Source: Candidatus Rokuibacteriota bacterium (lineage in GTDB: Bacteria; Methylomirabilota; Methylomirabilia; Rokubacteriales; CSP1-6). Taken from it: DNA of 63,379 bases. The number at the start of each line of letters is the position of its first letter. The stretch's first letter is position 1. This document shows, in pieces, positions 56,176 to 63,379 of this stretch. The notes beneath the pieces are model-generated. The model was given only the letters and a program-made list of their open reading frames with translations. It made no database searches and was not told the DNA's origin. The stretch is from contig QHRU01000058.1 in NCBI GenBank assembly GCA_003220225.1, positions 1 to 63,379 of the forward strand. The letters are read 5' to 3'. Made by a program: the position numbers and the translations under genes.

Positions 56176-57618
56176 TCAGAGGCCGTAGTCGGTCCAGCGG
56201 CGCGTGACGAGGTCGCGCACGTCGTCGCTCATGCGGATCTCGTCGGGCCACGCCTGGGCCACCTCGTCGAGCGGGCCCTTCTCGGTGGCGTCCACGCCGA
56301 GCTTGCCGCCGTAGCGGTGGCGGAGCGCGGCGTGGTCGAGGTCGTCCATCGGCCCCTCGAGAATGACGAGGTCGCGCTTCGGATCGATGTTGCCGGTGGC
56401 GCGCCAGGCGACTTCCGAGAGATCGTGCACGTTCACGTGCTCGCTCACGACGACGATGGTCTTGGCGAGCATCATGAGACCCATCCCCCAGAGCGCTTGC
56501 ATGACCTTGCGCGCCTGGCCCGGGTACCGCTTCTTGATGGAGACGATGACCATGTTGTGGAACACGCCCTCCGCCGGCATGTTCACGTCCACGATCTCCG
56601 GGAGCATGAGCCTCATGATCGGCAGGAAGATCCGCTCGGTGGCCTTGCCGAGCCAGTAGTCTTCCTGTGGCGGCCGGCCGACGATCGTCGTCGGGTAGAT
56701 CGGCCGCGCGCGGCGCGTGAGCGCGGTGAGGTGGAAGACGGGATAGTCCCGCGCCAGCGAATAGTAGCCGGTGTGGTCGCCGAACGGTCCCTCCAGCCGC
56801 CGCTCGGCGGGATCGACGTAGCCTTCCAGCACGATCTCGGCCTGCGCCGGCACCTCGAGGTCGATCGTCCGGCACGGGACGAGCTCCACGCCCTCGCCGC
56901 GCAGCCAGCCGGCGAAGACGACTTCGTCGATGCCCGGCGGCAGCGGCGCGGACGCCGCGTACACCATCGCCGGATCGCCGCCCAGCGCGATGGCCACCGG
57001 CATGCGCGCGGTCGCGCGATGCTGATGCTCGGCGCCCCCCTTGTGCGTCTGCCAGTGCATGCCGAGCGTGCGGTCGTCGAACACCTGGAGCCGGTACATG
57101 CCGACGTTGCGCGCCCCGGTGACGGGATCGCGCGTGAACACCGCGGGCAGCGTGATGTAGCGCCCACCGTCACCCGGCCAGCATTTCAAGATCGGCAGCC
57201 CCGACACCGACGGGTTCACCGTCTCGACGATCTCCTGGCACGGCGCCGTGCTCACGCGCCGCGGTGATGCCTTGGCCACGTCGAGGAGCGTGCCCAGCTT
57301 CTTCAGCTTGTCGAGGAACGAGCCGGGCATCTTCAGATCGAGCAGTTTCGCGACGCGCGCGCCGAGATCGTCGAGGCGCTCGACGCCGAGGGCCGTCGCC
57401 ATGCGGTCGCCGCTGCCGAAGGCGTTGACGAGCACCGGCATCTCGAAGCCCTGCACGCGCTCGAAGAGGAGGGCGACGTTGGCCTCGCCGCGAGCCTTGG
57501 AGACGCGATCGACGATCTCGGTGATCTCGAGGTCGCGCGAGACGGGCACGGTCACGCGGCGCAGACGGCCGCGACGCTCGAGGTGCGCGACGAGCTCGCG
57601 CAGGTCGCTGAAGCCCAC
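56176..57618 (-). CDS. ubiD: UbiD-family prenyl-FMN-dependent decarboxylase
   Basis: A 480-residue UbiD-type (de)carboxylase. The N-terminus is FSDLRELVAHLERRGRLRRV. The prenyl-FMN and metal region is around NVGMYRLQVFDDRTLGMHW, and the catalytic Glu/Arg segment is GPFGDHTGYYSLARDYPVF. It acts on the carboxylated aromatic precursor of the quinone, or as MqnL in the futalosine route. The GTG start at 57618 lies 2 nt after the permease-like gene's stop. No UbiX (prenyl-FMN synthase) is in the window. Confidence 0.9.
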   Translation of the reverse strand: MGFSDLRELVAHLERRGRLRRVTVPVSRDLEITEIVDRVSKARGEANVALLFERVQGFEMPVLVNAFGSGDRMATALGVERLDDLGARVAKLLDLKMPGSFLDKLKKLGTLLDVAKASPRRVSTAPCQEIVETVNPSVSGLPILKCWPGDGGRYITLPAVFTRDPVTGARNVGMYRLQVFDDRTLGMHWQTHKGGAEHQHRATARMPVAIALGGDPAMVYAASAPLPPGIDEVVFAGWLRGEGVELVPCRTIDLEVPAQAEIVLEGYVDPAERRLEGPFGDHTGYYSLARDYPVFHLTALTRRARPIYPTTIVGRPPQEDYWLGKATERIFLPIMRLMLPEIVDVNMPAEGVFHNMVIVSIKKRYPGQARKVMQALWGMGLMMLAKTIVVVSEHVNVHDLSEVAWRATGNIDPKRDLVILEGPMDDLDHAALRHRYGGKLGVDATEKGPLDEVAQAWPDEIRMSDDVRDLVTRRWTDYGL

Positions 57619-57622
57619 CGGC

Positions 57623-58120
57623 CTACTCGTGATGGAAGGTCGCGACCAGCCAGCCGGCGACGACGGGGAAGGCGAGGCTCGGGATCACGCGCACCCATAC
57701 GAACTTCCACCCCATGAGCGGCGCCTCCCACGCGATGATGCGCTGCAGCCCGAAGAGCGACCACGCGGTCATGTAGGTGACCAGCGCGGGCAGCGCCGCG
57801 CCGGAGTTCGCCAGGGCCACGAGAAACGGCACGCTCACCATCGGCCCGCCGGGCGTGATGACGCCGGCCATCATGGCCATCACGAGACCCTTCACGCCCG
57901 CCTCGCGGCCGAAGTAGCGCGAGACGATTTCTTGCGGGACGACGACCTGGAAGAGGCCGGCCAGCAGCAGCGCCGGGACCAGTCGCGGCAGCACGAAGCC
58001 GAGCATCGAGAGACCGTTGCGCGCGCCGATCAGCGGGAGCGACGGGTCCTTGAAGTACGCGACCACCGCGAACACGAGGGCAAGTCCTGCCAGGACCAGC
58101 GTGGAGGGATCGAGGCGCAT
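57623..58120 (-). CDS. Small DUF318/permease-like membrane protein
   Basis: A 165-residue protein with four to five helices and the motif GVITPGGPMVSVPFLVALANSG, which recalls half of a DUF318/YraQ permease, though it is only half the usual length and could function as a dimer. It leads the minus-strand group before UbiD. Substrate unknown. Confidence 0.7.
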   Translation of the reverse strand: MRLDPSTLVLAGLALVFAVVAYFKDPSLPLIGARNGLSMLGFVLPRLVPALLLAGLFQVVVPQEIVSRYFGREAGVKGLVMAMMAGVITPGGPMVSVPFLVALANSGAALPALVTYMTAWSLFGLQRIIAWEAPLMGWKFVWVRVIPSLAFPVVAGWLVATFHHE

Positions 58121-58174
58121 CGCCCGGGATTATGGCACATCGCGCCGCGGCGGCTTGCCCGGGCGCCGCGACGG

Positions 58175-58555
58175 CTATGCGGATGCCGCGAAGTCCGGAT
58201 GCTCGAGATACTCCAGGATGCGCGACCACTCCACGGGCTTTGTAAAAACGACGTCGGCCCCCGCCTGGCGCGCCCGCGCCAGGAACGGCTCACCGTAGCC
58301 GGTCACGACCACGACGCGCGTCGCGCGGGCCGACCGGGCCCGAAGCTCGCGAATCAGCACGTCTCCAGGGATGTCGGGCAGCCCGAGGTCGCTCAGCACC
58401 ACGTCGAACCGCTGCGCGGCGAAGAGGTCGGTCGCGTCCCGCCGGTTGGCCGCAGATGCGACGTCGGCGCCCTCGGCCCGGAGGAGAAGCGTGAAAACCT
58501 CGCGGATGTCTTGGGCGTCTTCGATCACGAGGATGCGAACACCCCTGAGCCCCAT
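58175..58555 (-). CDS. Stand-alone response regulator receiver protein
   Basis: A 126-residue CheY-like domain with acidic pocket E12/D13, phospho-acceptor D56 (VVLSDLGLPD), Thr85 in VVTGYGEP and Lys106 (FTKPVEW). There is no output domain. It diverges from the large hybrid kinase next door, with 81 nt between, so it is a likely phosphorelay partner. The ATG at 58555 is chosen because the receiver fold begins right after it. Confidence 0.85.
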   Translation of the reverse strand: MGLRGVRILVIEDAQDIREVFTLLLRAEGADVASAANRRDATDLFAAQRFDVVLSDLGLPDIPGDVLIRELRARSARATRVVVVTGYGEPFLARARQAGADVVFTKPVEWSRILEYLEHPDFAASA

Positions 58556-58622
58556 CGGAATCCTAGTGCAGGCCATATTTAGCAAGGGGGATGCCAGTGG
58601 CCACGCCCCCGGCGAGGATTGC

Positions 58623-58628
58623 TATACT
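58623..58628 (+). promoter_or_regulatory. -10 box just before the hybrid kinase
   Basis: TATACT lies 8 nt before the TTG at 58637, again without a Shine-Dalgarno. Confidence 0.4.
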
Positions 58629-58636
58629 GACCGGGC

Positions 58637-61600
58637 TTGGATCCGCTGGGCGCGAGCCTGATCGAGGGCCTCGAAGACGCGGTCGTCGTGACCGATTCCG
58701 CGCTGACCGTGGTGGCATGGAACGGCGTGATGGAGCATCTGACCGGGGTCGCGCGCGACGCCGCGCTGGGCCAGCCCGCGGCCGAGGTGCTCGACTTCCT
58801 GCGTGACGTCGACGTGGCCTCGCATCTCTCCAGGGCGCTCGCCGGCGAGCCCTCCACGACCGGCGACATCCGCTACGAGTTCGCCGGGGACACGCGGGGC
58901 GGCTGGATCGCCGCGCGCTACGTGCCCTGGCGTGACGCTGGCGGCGCCATCGGCGGCGTCATCGGCTTTCACACCGTGGTCACCGAGCGCCGGCGCCGCG
59001 CGATGTTCGTGCGCGCGCTGGAGTCGATCGGCCAATCGCTGACGTCCTCCCTCGATCTCAACGAGACGCTCGACACGATCGTGAACCGCGCGCTCGAGGT
59101 GATGGCCGCCGACGCCGCGCTGGTGGTGGCCTGGGACGGTCACGCCTCCACCTTCACCGTGCTGCGCGCGGCCGGCCGTCTCTCCGACCAGTACGCGAGC
59201 GCGGGCTCCGTTCCCGTGGGCGGCGGCCCCATGAGCCGCGCGATCCTCAACGGCACGGCCGTGACGACGCCGGATATCCTGCACGACCCGGAGACGTGGC
59301 TCGTCGCCGAGCGTCGCACCCAGGTCGAGCGCGAGGGCTTCCGGGCCGTCGGCGCAGCGCCGCTGCGCAGCAAGGGGCGCGTGCACGGAGCGCTCGTCGT
59401 CCACTACTGGACGGTGCGCACGCTGAGCGAGGAGGACATGGCGGCGCTGCAGCTCCTGGCCGAGCACGCCGCGCTCGCCATCGACAACGCGCGCGTCTAC
59501 GCCGACGCCACGCGCCGCGCCGACCGCCTGCGCGAGCTGACCGACCTCGAGCAGCTCGTGACGGAGTCGCTCGTCGTCGACGACGTGCTGCGGCGCATCG
59601 CCCAGGCCGCCGCGCGGCTGCTCGACGCACCCATGGTGCAGCTGTGGACCGCGGATCCCGCCGAGCGCGTGGTACGGCTGTCGGCCTCCAGCGTGGAGCC
59701 GGGGCTGCCCGAGGTGCGCATGCCGCGCGCGGTGCCCCTGGGCGAGGGCGTCGTGGGCCGCGTGGCCGAGACGAAGACCACGATCTACGTCGCCGACGTG
59801 GCCGGCGACCCGCGAGCCCTGTCCTCGGACTGGGCGCGCGAGACCGGCATCGTGCGCATGATGTCCGTGCCCATCCTGGCCGGCAACGACGACCTGCTCG
59901 GCGTGCTGGTCGTGCGCTCGCGCGACGAGAGCCTGTCGAAGGACGAGAACCGTGCGCTGGTGACCTCGTTCGCCGCGCGCGCGGCGATCGCCATGCAGCA
60001 CGCGCGGATGTACGGCGAGGCCGTGCACCGCGCCGCGCGGCTGCGCGACCTCGTCGCCGTCAGCCAGTCCATCACCGGCTCGCTCGACTCGGCCGACGTC
60101 ATGCGCCGCATCACGCAGGCGGTGGCCGGCATGCGTCCCGGCGCCCTCGGTGCCGTGCACCTCTACGACGCGGCGCGGGGCGTGCTGCGCGCCGAGGCGC
60201 TCTCCGGCGCCGAGTGGCAGGGGCTGCCGATCGAGCGCCCGGCCAACGCCGGGCTGCCTGGCGTCGTCTTCGAGGCGCAGACGCCCGTGCTCGTCCCGCA
60301 GCCGATCACGCACCCGCGCACGCTGGCGCCCGCGTGGTGGCAGAAGCGGCCGAAGGGCACGTACTACGGCGTGCCGATCGCCGTGGGCGACACGTTCGTC
60401 GGCGTGCTCGATTACGTGCTCCCCGAGGGCCTGCCCGACGCCGAGGAGCAGGAGGCTCTGCGCCTGCTCGCCGCGCAGGCCGGCATCGCCCTGCGCAACG
60501 CCAGCCTCTACCAGACCGAGCGCGTGCAGGCCGAGCGCATCCGCGCGCTGGCCACCGTCAACCAGCGGCTGTCGAGCGCGCTGGAGCTGGACGAGCTGCT
60601 GCGGACGATCTCGGAGTCCGCGGCGTCGCTCGTCGGCGTGCGCTTCGTCGCCTTCTGGCTGGCCGACGAGGCGGCGCGCACGCTGACGCTGGCGAGCAGC
60701 AGCGACCCCGCGATCGCGGGCGACTCGCCACGCCGGACCGCGCCCTACGAGATGGGCGCCTCCGGCTGGGTGGCGCGCCACCGCGAGCGGGTCGTGATCG
60801 ACGACATCATGGGCGATCCGCGCATCATGGACGGCGAGTGGCTCGCGCGGTGGGGTCTCACCTCGTACATGGCGTACCCGATCGTCTCCGGCGACGAGCT
60901 GCTGGCCATCGTGGCGCTCCTGCACTCGGCGCCCATCCGGGTGCCCGACGACGCCGTCGATGTCATCGACATGTTCCTGGGACAGGCGAGCGTGGCCGTG
61001 CGCAACGCGCAGCTCTACCGCGAGGCGCAGCGCCGGCGGGACGTGGCCGAGACGCTCGCGCGCATCGCCCGCGAGCTGACGGGCACTCTGGACGCCGAGC
61101 GGATCGCGGAGCTGGTCACCCACGGCCTCGTCGACCTCCTCGCCAGCCGCGGCGCCGCCCTCTATCGTTACGATCCGGAGACCGGTGGGCTGCGCCAGCT
61201 CGCCGCCCACGGCGGCGACGCCGGCGTCTTGCGGGGCGTGGACATGACGCCCGGCGAGGGCGTCGTGGGCTGGGCGGTGACCGAGCGCAAGATCGTGACG
61301 ACGCCTGACGTGCTGCGCGAGCCGCGCGTGAGCCTGTCGCCGGAGCTGCGCCGGCGGCTGGTGGCGATCGGCGGCTGCGCGGTGGTCGGCGTCCCGCTGC
61401 TCACCCGCGACAGCATCGTGGGCGCGCTCTCGCTGGGCGATAGCGTGGGCCGCGAGTTCTCCGCCGACGAGCTGCAGGCGCTCCAGGCCGTCGCCGACCA
61501 GACGGCGCTCGCGCTGGAGAACGCCCGGCTCTACGCCACCGCGCAGGAGAGCCTGGCGCGGCTGCGCGAGACGCAGGCGCAGCTGGTGCAGGCGGCCAAG

Positions 61601-62692
61601 ATGTCCGCGCTCGGCCAGCTCGTGTCCGGCGTGGCCCACGAGCTGAACAACCCGCTCAGCGTCATCATCGGCTACGGCCAGCTGCTGCTCTCGCGCGACG
61701 TGCCGCCGACGCTCAAGCGTCCCCTCGAGCTCATGGTCTCGCAGGGCGACCGCATGGCAAAGATCGTGCGCAACCTGCTCTACTTCGCGCGCCAGCGCCC
61801 GCCCGAGCGCGCCTCGGTGGACGTGCGCCAGGTGATGGAGCAGACGCTCGCGCTGCGGCTCAACCACCTGACGCTCTCCGGGATCGTGGTCGAGCGCGAC
61901 TTCCCCGACGCGCTGCCCGTCATCAACGGCGACGCGCAGCAGCTCGAGCAGGTGTTCCTGAACCTGCTGCTCAACGCCGAGCAGGCGATCCTTGACGCCA
62001 TGCCGAGCGGCCGCATCGTGCTGCGCGCGCGGCTACGGCCCGACGGCCGCGCCATCCTCGCGCAGATCGTCGACGACGGTCCCGGCATCCCGCCCGACGC
62101 GCTGCCGCGCGTGTTCGAGCCGTTCTACACGACGAAGACGGTGGGCATGGGAACCGGCCTCGGGCTCTCCGTGTCGTACGGCATCGTGCAGGAGCACGGC
62201 GGCCGGCTGAGCGTCGAGAGCCGGCCCCGCGAGACGACCTTCACCCTCGAGCTGCCGATCACCCAGGCGCCGGTCCGGGACCGGGCGGCGCGCGAGCGTC
62301 GCGTCTACCACGGTGTCGGCAAGGTGGCGCTCGTGGTCGAGGACGAGCCGAGCGTGCTCGACCTGGTCGTGACGCTGCTCGGCGAGAGCGGCTGGCGCGT
62401 GGAAGCGGCCCTCGGCGGCCGCGCCGGCCTCGACAGCGTACGCCGCAACCGCTACGACCTGATCGTGTCCGACATCCGCATGCCCGACGGCGACGGCCAG
62501 GAGTTCTACGAGCACGCCCTCGCCCACGATCCCGCGCTGCGGAGCCGCTTCATCTTCATCACCGGCGACACCGCGGGCGACCGCGCGCGCGCCTTCATCG
62601 ACGGCGCCGAGGTGCCGGTGGTCGAGAAGCCGTTCTCGCCGATGGCGTTCGAGGAAGCGGTGTGGCGCCTGATGGCGGCCGCCGCTTCGTGA
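58637..62692 (+). CDS. Hybrid sensor histidine kinase with PAS, five GAF and receiver domains
   Basis: A 1351-residue soluble kinase. A PAS domain (residues ~5-115) is followed by five GAF domains (~120-290, ~295-465, ~470-635, ~640-805, ~810-985), each ending in a helical ARLY-like linker. A HisKA domain has H1001 in GVAHELNNPLSVIIGYG, then comes the ATPase (N-box NLLLNAEQAI, G-box DDGPGIPPDALPRVFEPFY and GMGTGLGLSVSYG) and a C-terminal receiver with D1279 (LIVSDIRMPDGDG) and Lys in VVEKPFSP. No transmembrane helix, so it senses cytoplasmic ligands or gases. TTG start, near-leaderless. It diverges from a lone receiver protein. Confidence 0.9.
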   Translation: MDPLGASLIEGLEDAVVVTDSALTVVAWNGVMEHLTGVARDAALGQPAAEVLDFLRDVDVASHLSRALAGEPSTTGDIRYEFAGDTRGGWIAARYVPWRDAGGAIGGVIGFHTVVTERRRRAMFVRALESIGQSLTSSLDLNETLDTIVNRALEVMAADAALVVAWDGHASTFTVLRAAGRLSDQYASAGSVPVGGGPMSRAILNGTAVTTPDILHDPETWLVAERRTQVEREGFRAVGAAPLRSKGRVHGALVVHYWTVRTLSEEDMAALQLLAEHAALAIDNARVYADATRRADRLRELTDLEQLVTESLVVDDVLRRIAQAAARLLDAPMVQLWTADPAERVVRLSASSVEPGLPEVRMPRAVPLGEGVVGRVAETKTTIYVADVAGDPRALSSDWARETGIVRMMSVPILAGNDDLLGVLVVRSRDESLSKDENRALVTSFAARAAIAMQHARMYGEAVHRAARLRDLVAVSQSITGSLDSADVMRRITQAVAGMRPGALGAVHLYDAARGVLRAEALSGAEWQGLPIERPANAGLPGVVFEAQTPVLVPQPITHPRTLAPAWWQKRPKGTYYGVPIAVGDTFVGVLDYVLPEGLPDAEEQEALRLLAAQAGIALRNASLYQTERVQAERIRALATVNQRLSSALELDELLRTISESAASLVGVRFVAFWLADEAARTLTLASSSDPAIAGDSPRRTAPYEMGASGWVARHRERVVIDDIMGDPRIMDGEWLARWGLTSYMAYPIVSGDELLAIVALLHSAPIRVPDDAVDVIDMFLGQASVAVRNAQLYREAQRRRDVAETLARIARELTGTLDAERIAELVTHGLVDLLASRGAALYRYDPETGGLRQLAAHGGDAGVLRGVDMTPGEGVVGWAVTERKIVTTPDVLREPRVSLSPELRRRLVAIGGCAVVGVPLLTRDSIVGALSLGDSVGREFSADELQALQAVADQTALALENARLYATAQESLARLRETQAQLVQAAKMSALGQLVSGVAHELNNPLSVIIGYGQLLLSRDVPPTLKRPLELMVSQGDRMAKIVRNLLYFARQRPPERASVDVRQVMEQTLALRLNHLTLSGIVVERDFPDALPVINGDAQQLEQVFLNLLLNAEQAILDAMPSGRIVLRARLRPDGRAILAQIVDDGPGIPPDALPRVFEPFYTTKTVGMGTGLGLSVSYGIVQEHGGRLSVESRPRETTFTLELPITQAPVRDRAARERRVYHGVGKVALVVEDEPSVLDLVVTLLGESGWRVEAALGGRAGLDSVRRNRYDLIVSDIRMPDGDGQEFYEHALAHDPALRSRFIFITGDTAGDRARAFIDGAEVPVVEKPFSPMAFEEAVWRLMAAAAS

Positions 62693-62721
62693 TATTGTCC
62701 TGGCCTCAGCGTGACGTCAGC

Positions 62722-62994
62722 GTGACCAAGGCCGAGCTCGTCTCGATTCTCGCGAAGACCGCCGGCGGCTCCCGCGCCTCCGCCGATCGCGCCTTCGCCG
62801 CCTTCGTCGGCGGCGTGCGCGAGTCGCTGCGCCAGGGCAAGTCCGTCACCATCTCCGGCTTCGGCACCTTTGTGGTCGCCCGCCGCGCCACCCGCAACGG
62901 CCGCCATCCGCGCAACGGCACGGCCATCACGATCCCCGGCGCGCGCGTGCCGAAGTTCCGCGCCAGCCGCGCGCTCAAGATCGCCGTGCGTTGA
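62722..62994 (+). CDS. hup: HU/IHF-family DNA-binding protein
   Basis: A 90-residue HU-type protein: helical N-terminus (VTKAELVSILAKTAGGSRAS), the core GKSVTISGFGTFVVARRATRNGRHPRNG with the DNA-intercalating arm, and a C-terminal GARVPKFRASRALK helix. The GTG at 62722 is preferred over the longer frame because HU proteins begin (M/V)TKAEL. It lies 29 nt after the kinase and 46 nt before a tRNA gene. Confidence 0.9.
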   Translation: MTKAELVSILAKTAGGSRASADRAFAAFVGGVRESLRQGKSVTISGFGTFVVARRATRNGRHPRNGTAITIPGARVPKFRASRALKIAVR

Positions 62995-63040
62995 CCGCTC
63001 TGTAGCCCTGTGGTCTAATCGTGCGTCGTTGCGGTGATCC

Positions 63041-63114
63041 TGGGGGATCGTCTAATGGTAGGACGCCGGGTTCTGGCCCCGGTAATGGGGGTTCGAGCCC
63101 TCCTCCCCCAGCCA
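63041..63114 (+). tRNA. tRNA-Gln (anticodon CTG)
   Basis: Cloverleaf with acceptor TGGGGGA/TCCCCCA, discriminator G and encoded CCA (63112-63114). The D-arm is around GTCTAATGGTAGGAC, the anticodon stem CCGGG/CCCGG with loop TTCTGGC (anticodon CTG, reading CAG), and the T-loop GTTCGAGC. Confidence 0.93.
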
Positions 63115-63131
63115 CTCACCGTCGATTGGCC

Positions 63132-63207
63132 GGCCCCATCGTCTAGAGGCCCAGGACACGGCCCTCTCAAGGCTGAAACACGGGTTCGAATCCCGTTGGG
63201 GCCACCA
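63132..63207 (+). tRNA. tRNA-Glu (anticodon CTC)
   Basis: Acceptor GGCCCCA/TGGGGCC, discriminator A and encoded CCA (63205-63207). The anticodon loop is CTCTCAA (anticodon CTC, reading GAG), with T-loop GTTCGAAT. It follows tRNA-Gln by 17 nt; the two are probably one transcript. Confidence 0.93.
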
Positions 63208-63379
63208 CTTGAGTTACAAGCAGTTGCATCGAATGAGTTTCCGTCCCCTCCCGTCGGCGCACGAATACACGTCGGTAGTATCGAAGTGCTCGTCGCATCA
63301 ATTCATTGACGCGTGAGAACTTGCACCGAACGAGGACGCACTACCCGGGAAGGGGACTGAAACAGTGGAACCAGTCCTG
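63208..63379 (+). other. Non-coding end of window with a CRISPR-repeat-like sequence
   Basis: No gene seen. Near the end, CACTACCCGGGAAGGGGAC followed by TGAAAC (to 63363) has the GAAAC terminus and weak CCC/GGG stem of many CRISPR repeats, then 16 nt of unrelated sequence to the edge. A degenerate inverse form, GTTTCCGTCCCCTCCCG, lies at about 63238. One unit cannot prove an array. Confidence 0.25.

Noticed and set aside
58622-61867. A 1081-codon open frame antisense to the hybrid kinase
   Set aside because: Composition is that of a GC-rich antisense shadow (His/Arg/Val/Ala strings, no domain). The sense strand has unmistakable GAF, HisKA and receiver motifs.

Overview
The window looks like a contig from a very GC-rich, Gram-negative-type soil or groundwater bacterium. 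The many NitT/TauT-type ABC transporters, the futalosine/ubiquinone-like UbiA/UbiD/UbiE set, the B12-dependent acyl-CoA mutase and the overall style resemble Candidatus Rokubacteria / Methylomirabilota. That placement is an impression from gene content, not a computed phylogeny. The genes are dense and often overlap by ATGA or GTGA. Many lead genes carry a -10 box only 5-8 nt before the start codon, as if leaderless.

Layout. 1-6.1 kb: a truncated amidohydrolase and an unusual long KAS III (minus strand) diverge from a two-domain thioredoxin-fold gene. In that gene the first Cys codon of the C-terminal CxxC is an in-frame TGA followed by a bacterial-SECIS-like hairpin, so it is probably a selenoprotein. 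A cyclotransferase, a class III aminotransferase and small genes follow. 6.1-16.8 kb: a complete nitrate-to-glutamate route: nitrate ABC transporter, NasA/NarB nitrate reductase, NirA nitrite reductase, siroheme synthesis (CobA plus precorrin-2 dehydrogenase), glutamate dehydrogenase and a cyclic-nucleotide-domain protein. 18.1-25.5 kb (minus): a peptide-type ABC transporter in one operon with an allophanate-hydrolase C-domain protein, an AtzG-like and an AtzE-like protein. 25.9-29.5 kb (plus): a second NitT/TauT-type transporter with cyanase and a Fis-type DNA-binding protein. All three nitrogen operons have a GG-N10-GC sigma-54 promoter in front of them. The two divergent ones flank a pair of palindromes placed like enhancer sites. 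Together this is a 23-kb nitrogen-scavenging island.

29.7-37.8 kb: a Kef-type antiporter, then hcmB-ligase-hcmA, a B12 mutase operon whose large subunit has the Ile/Asp pair of 2-hydroxyisobutyryl-CoA mutase, then a GAF-MshEN-GspE/PilB ATPase. 38-48 kb: MFS transporter, small hypotheticals, an NAD-dependent epimerase, a beta-lactamase-NamZ fusion, a polysaccharide deacetylase with a DUF4015 protein, and two alpha/beta hydrolases. 48.2-53 kb: NAD-linked formate dehydrogenase (FdhA plus a NuoE/NuoF fusion). 54.6-57.6 kb: UbiE, UbiA and UbiD for quinone synthesis. 58-63 kb: a lone receiver protein diverging from a 1351-residue five-GAF hybrid kinase, an HU protein, and tRNA-Gln and tRNA-Glu genes.

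Scattered through the window are at least three families of short palindromic repeats. Two copies of one family lie in frame inside fdhA in opposite orientations, and one copy of another family forms the C-terminal tail of the DppF-type ATPase. They recall Rickettsia palindromic elements. The window ends in a sequence that could be a first CRISPR-type repeat, but only one unit is visible.
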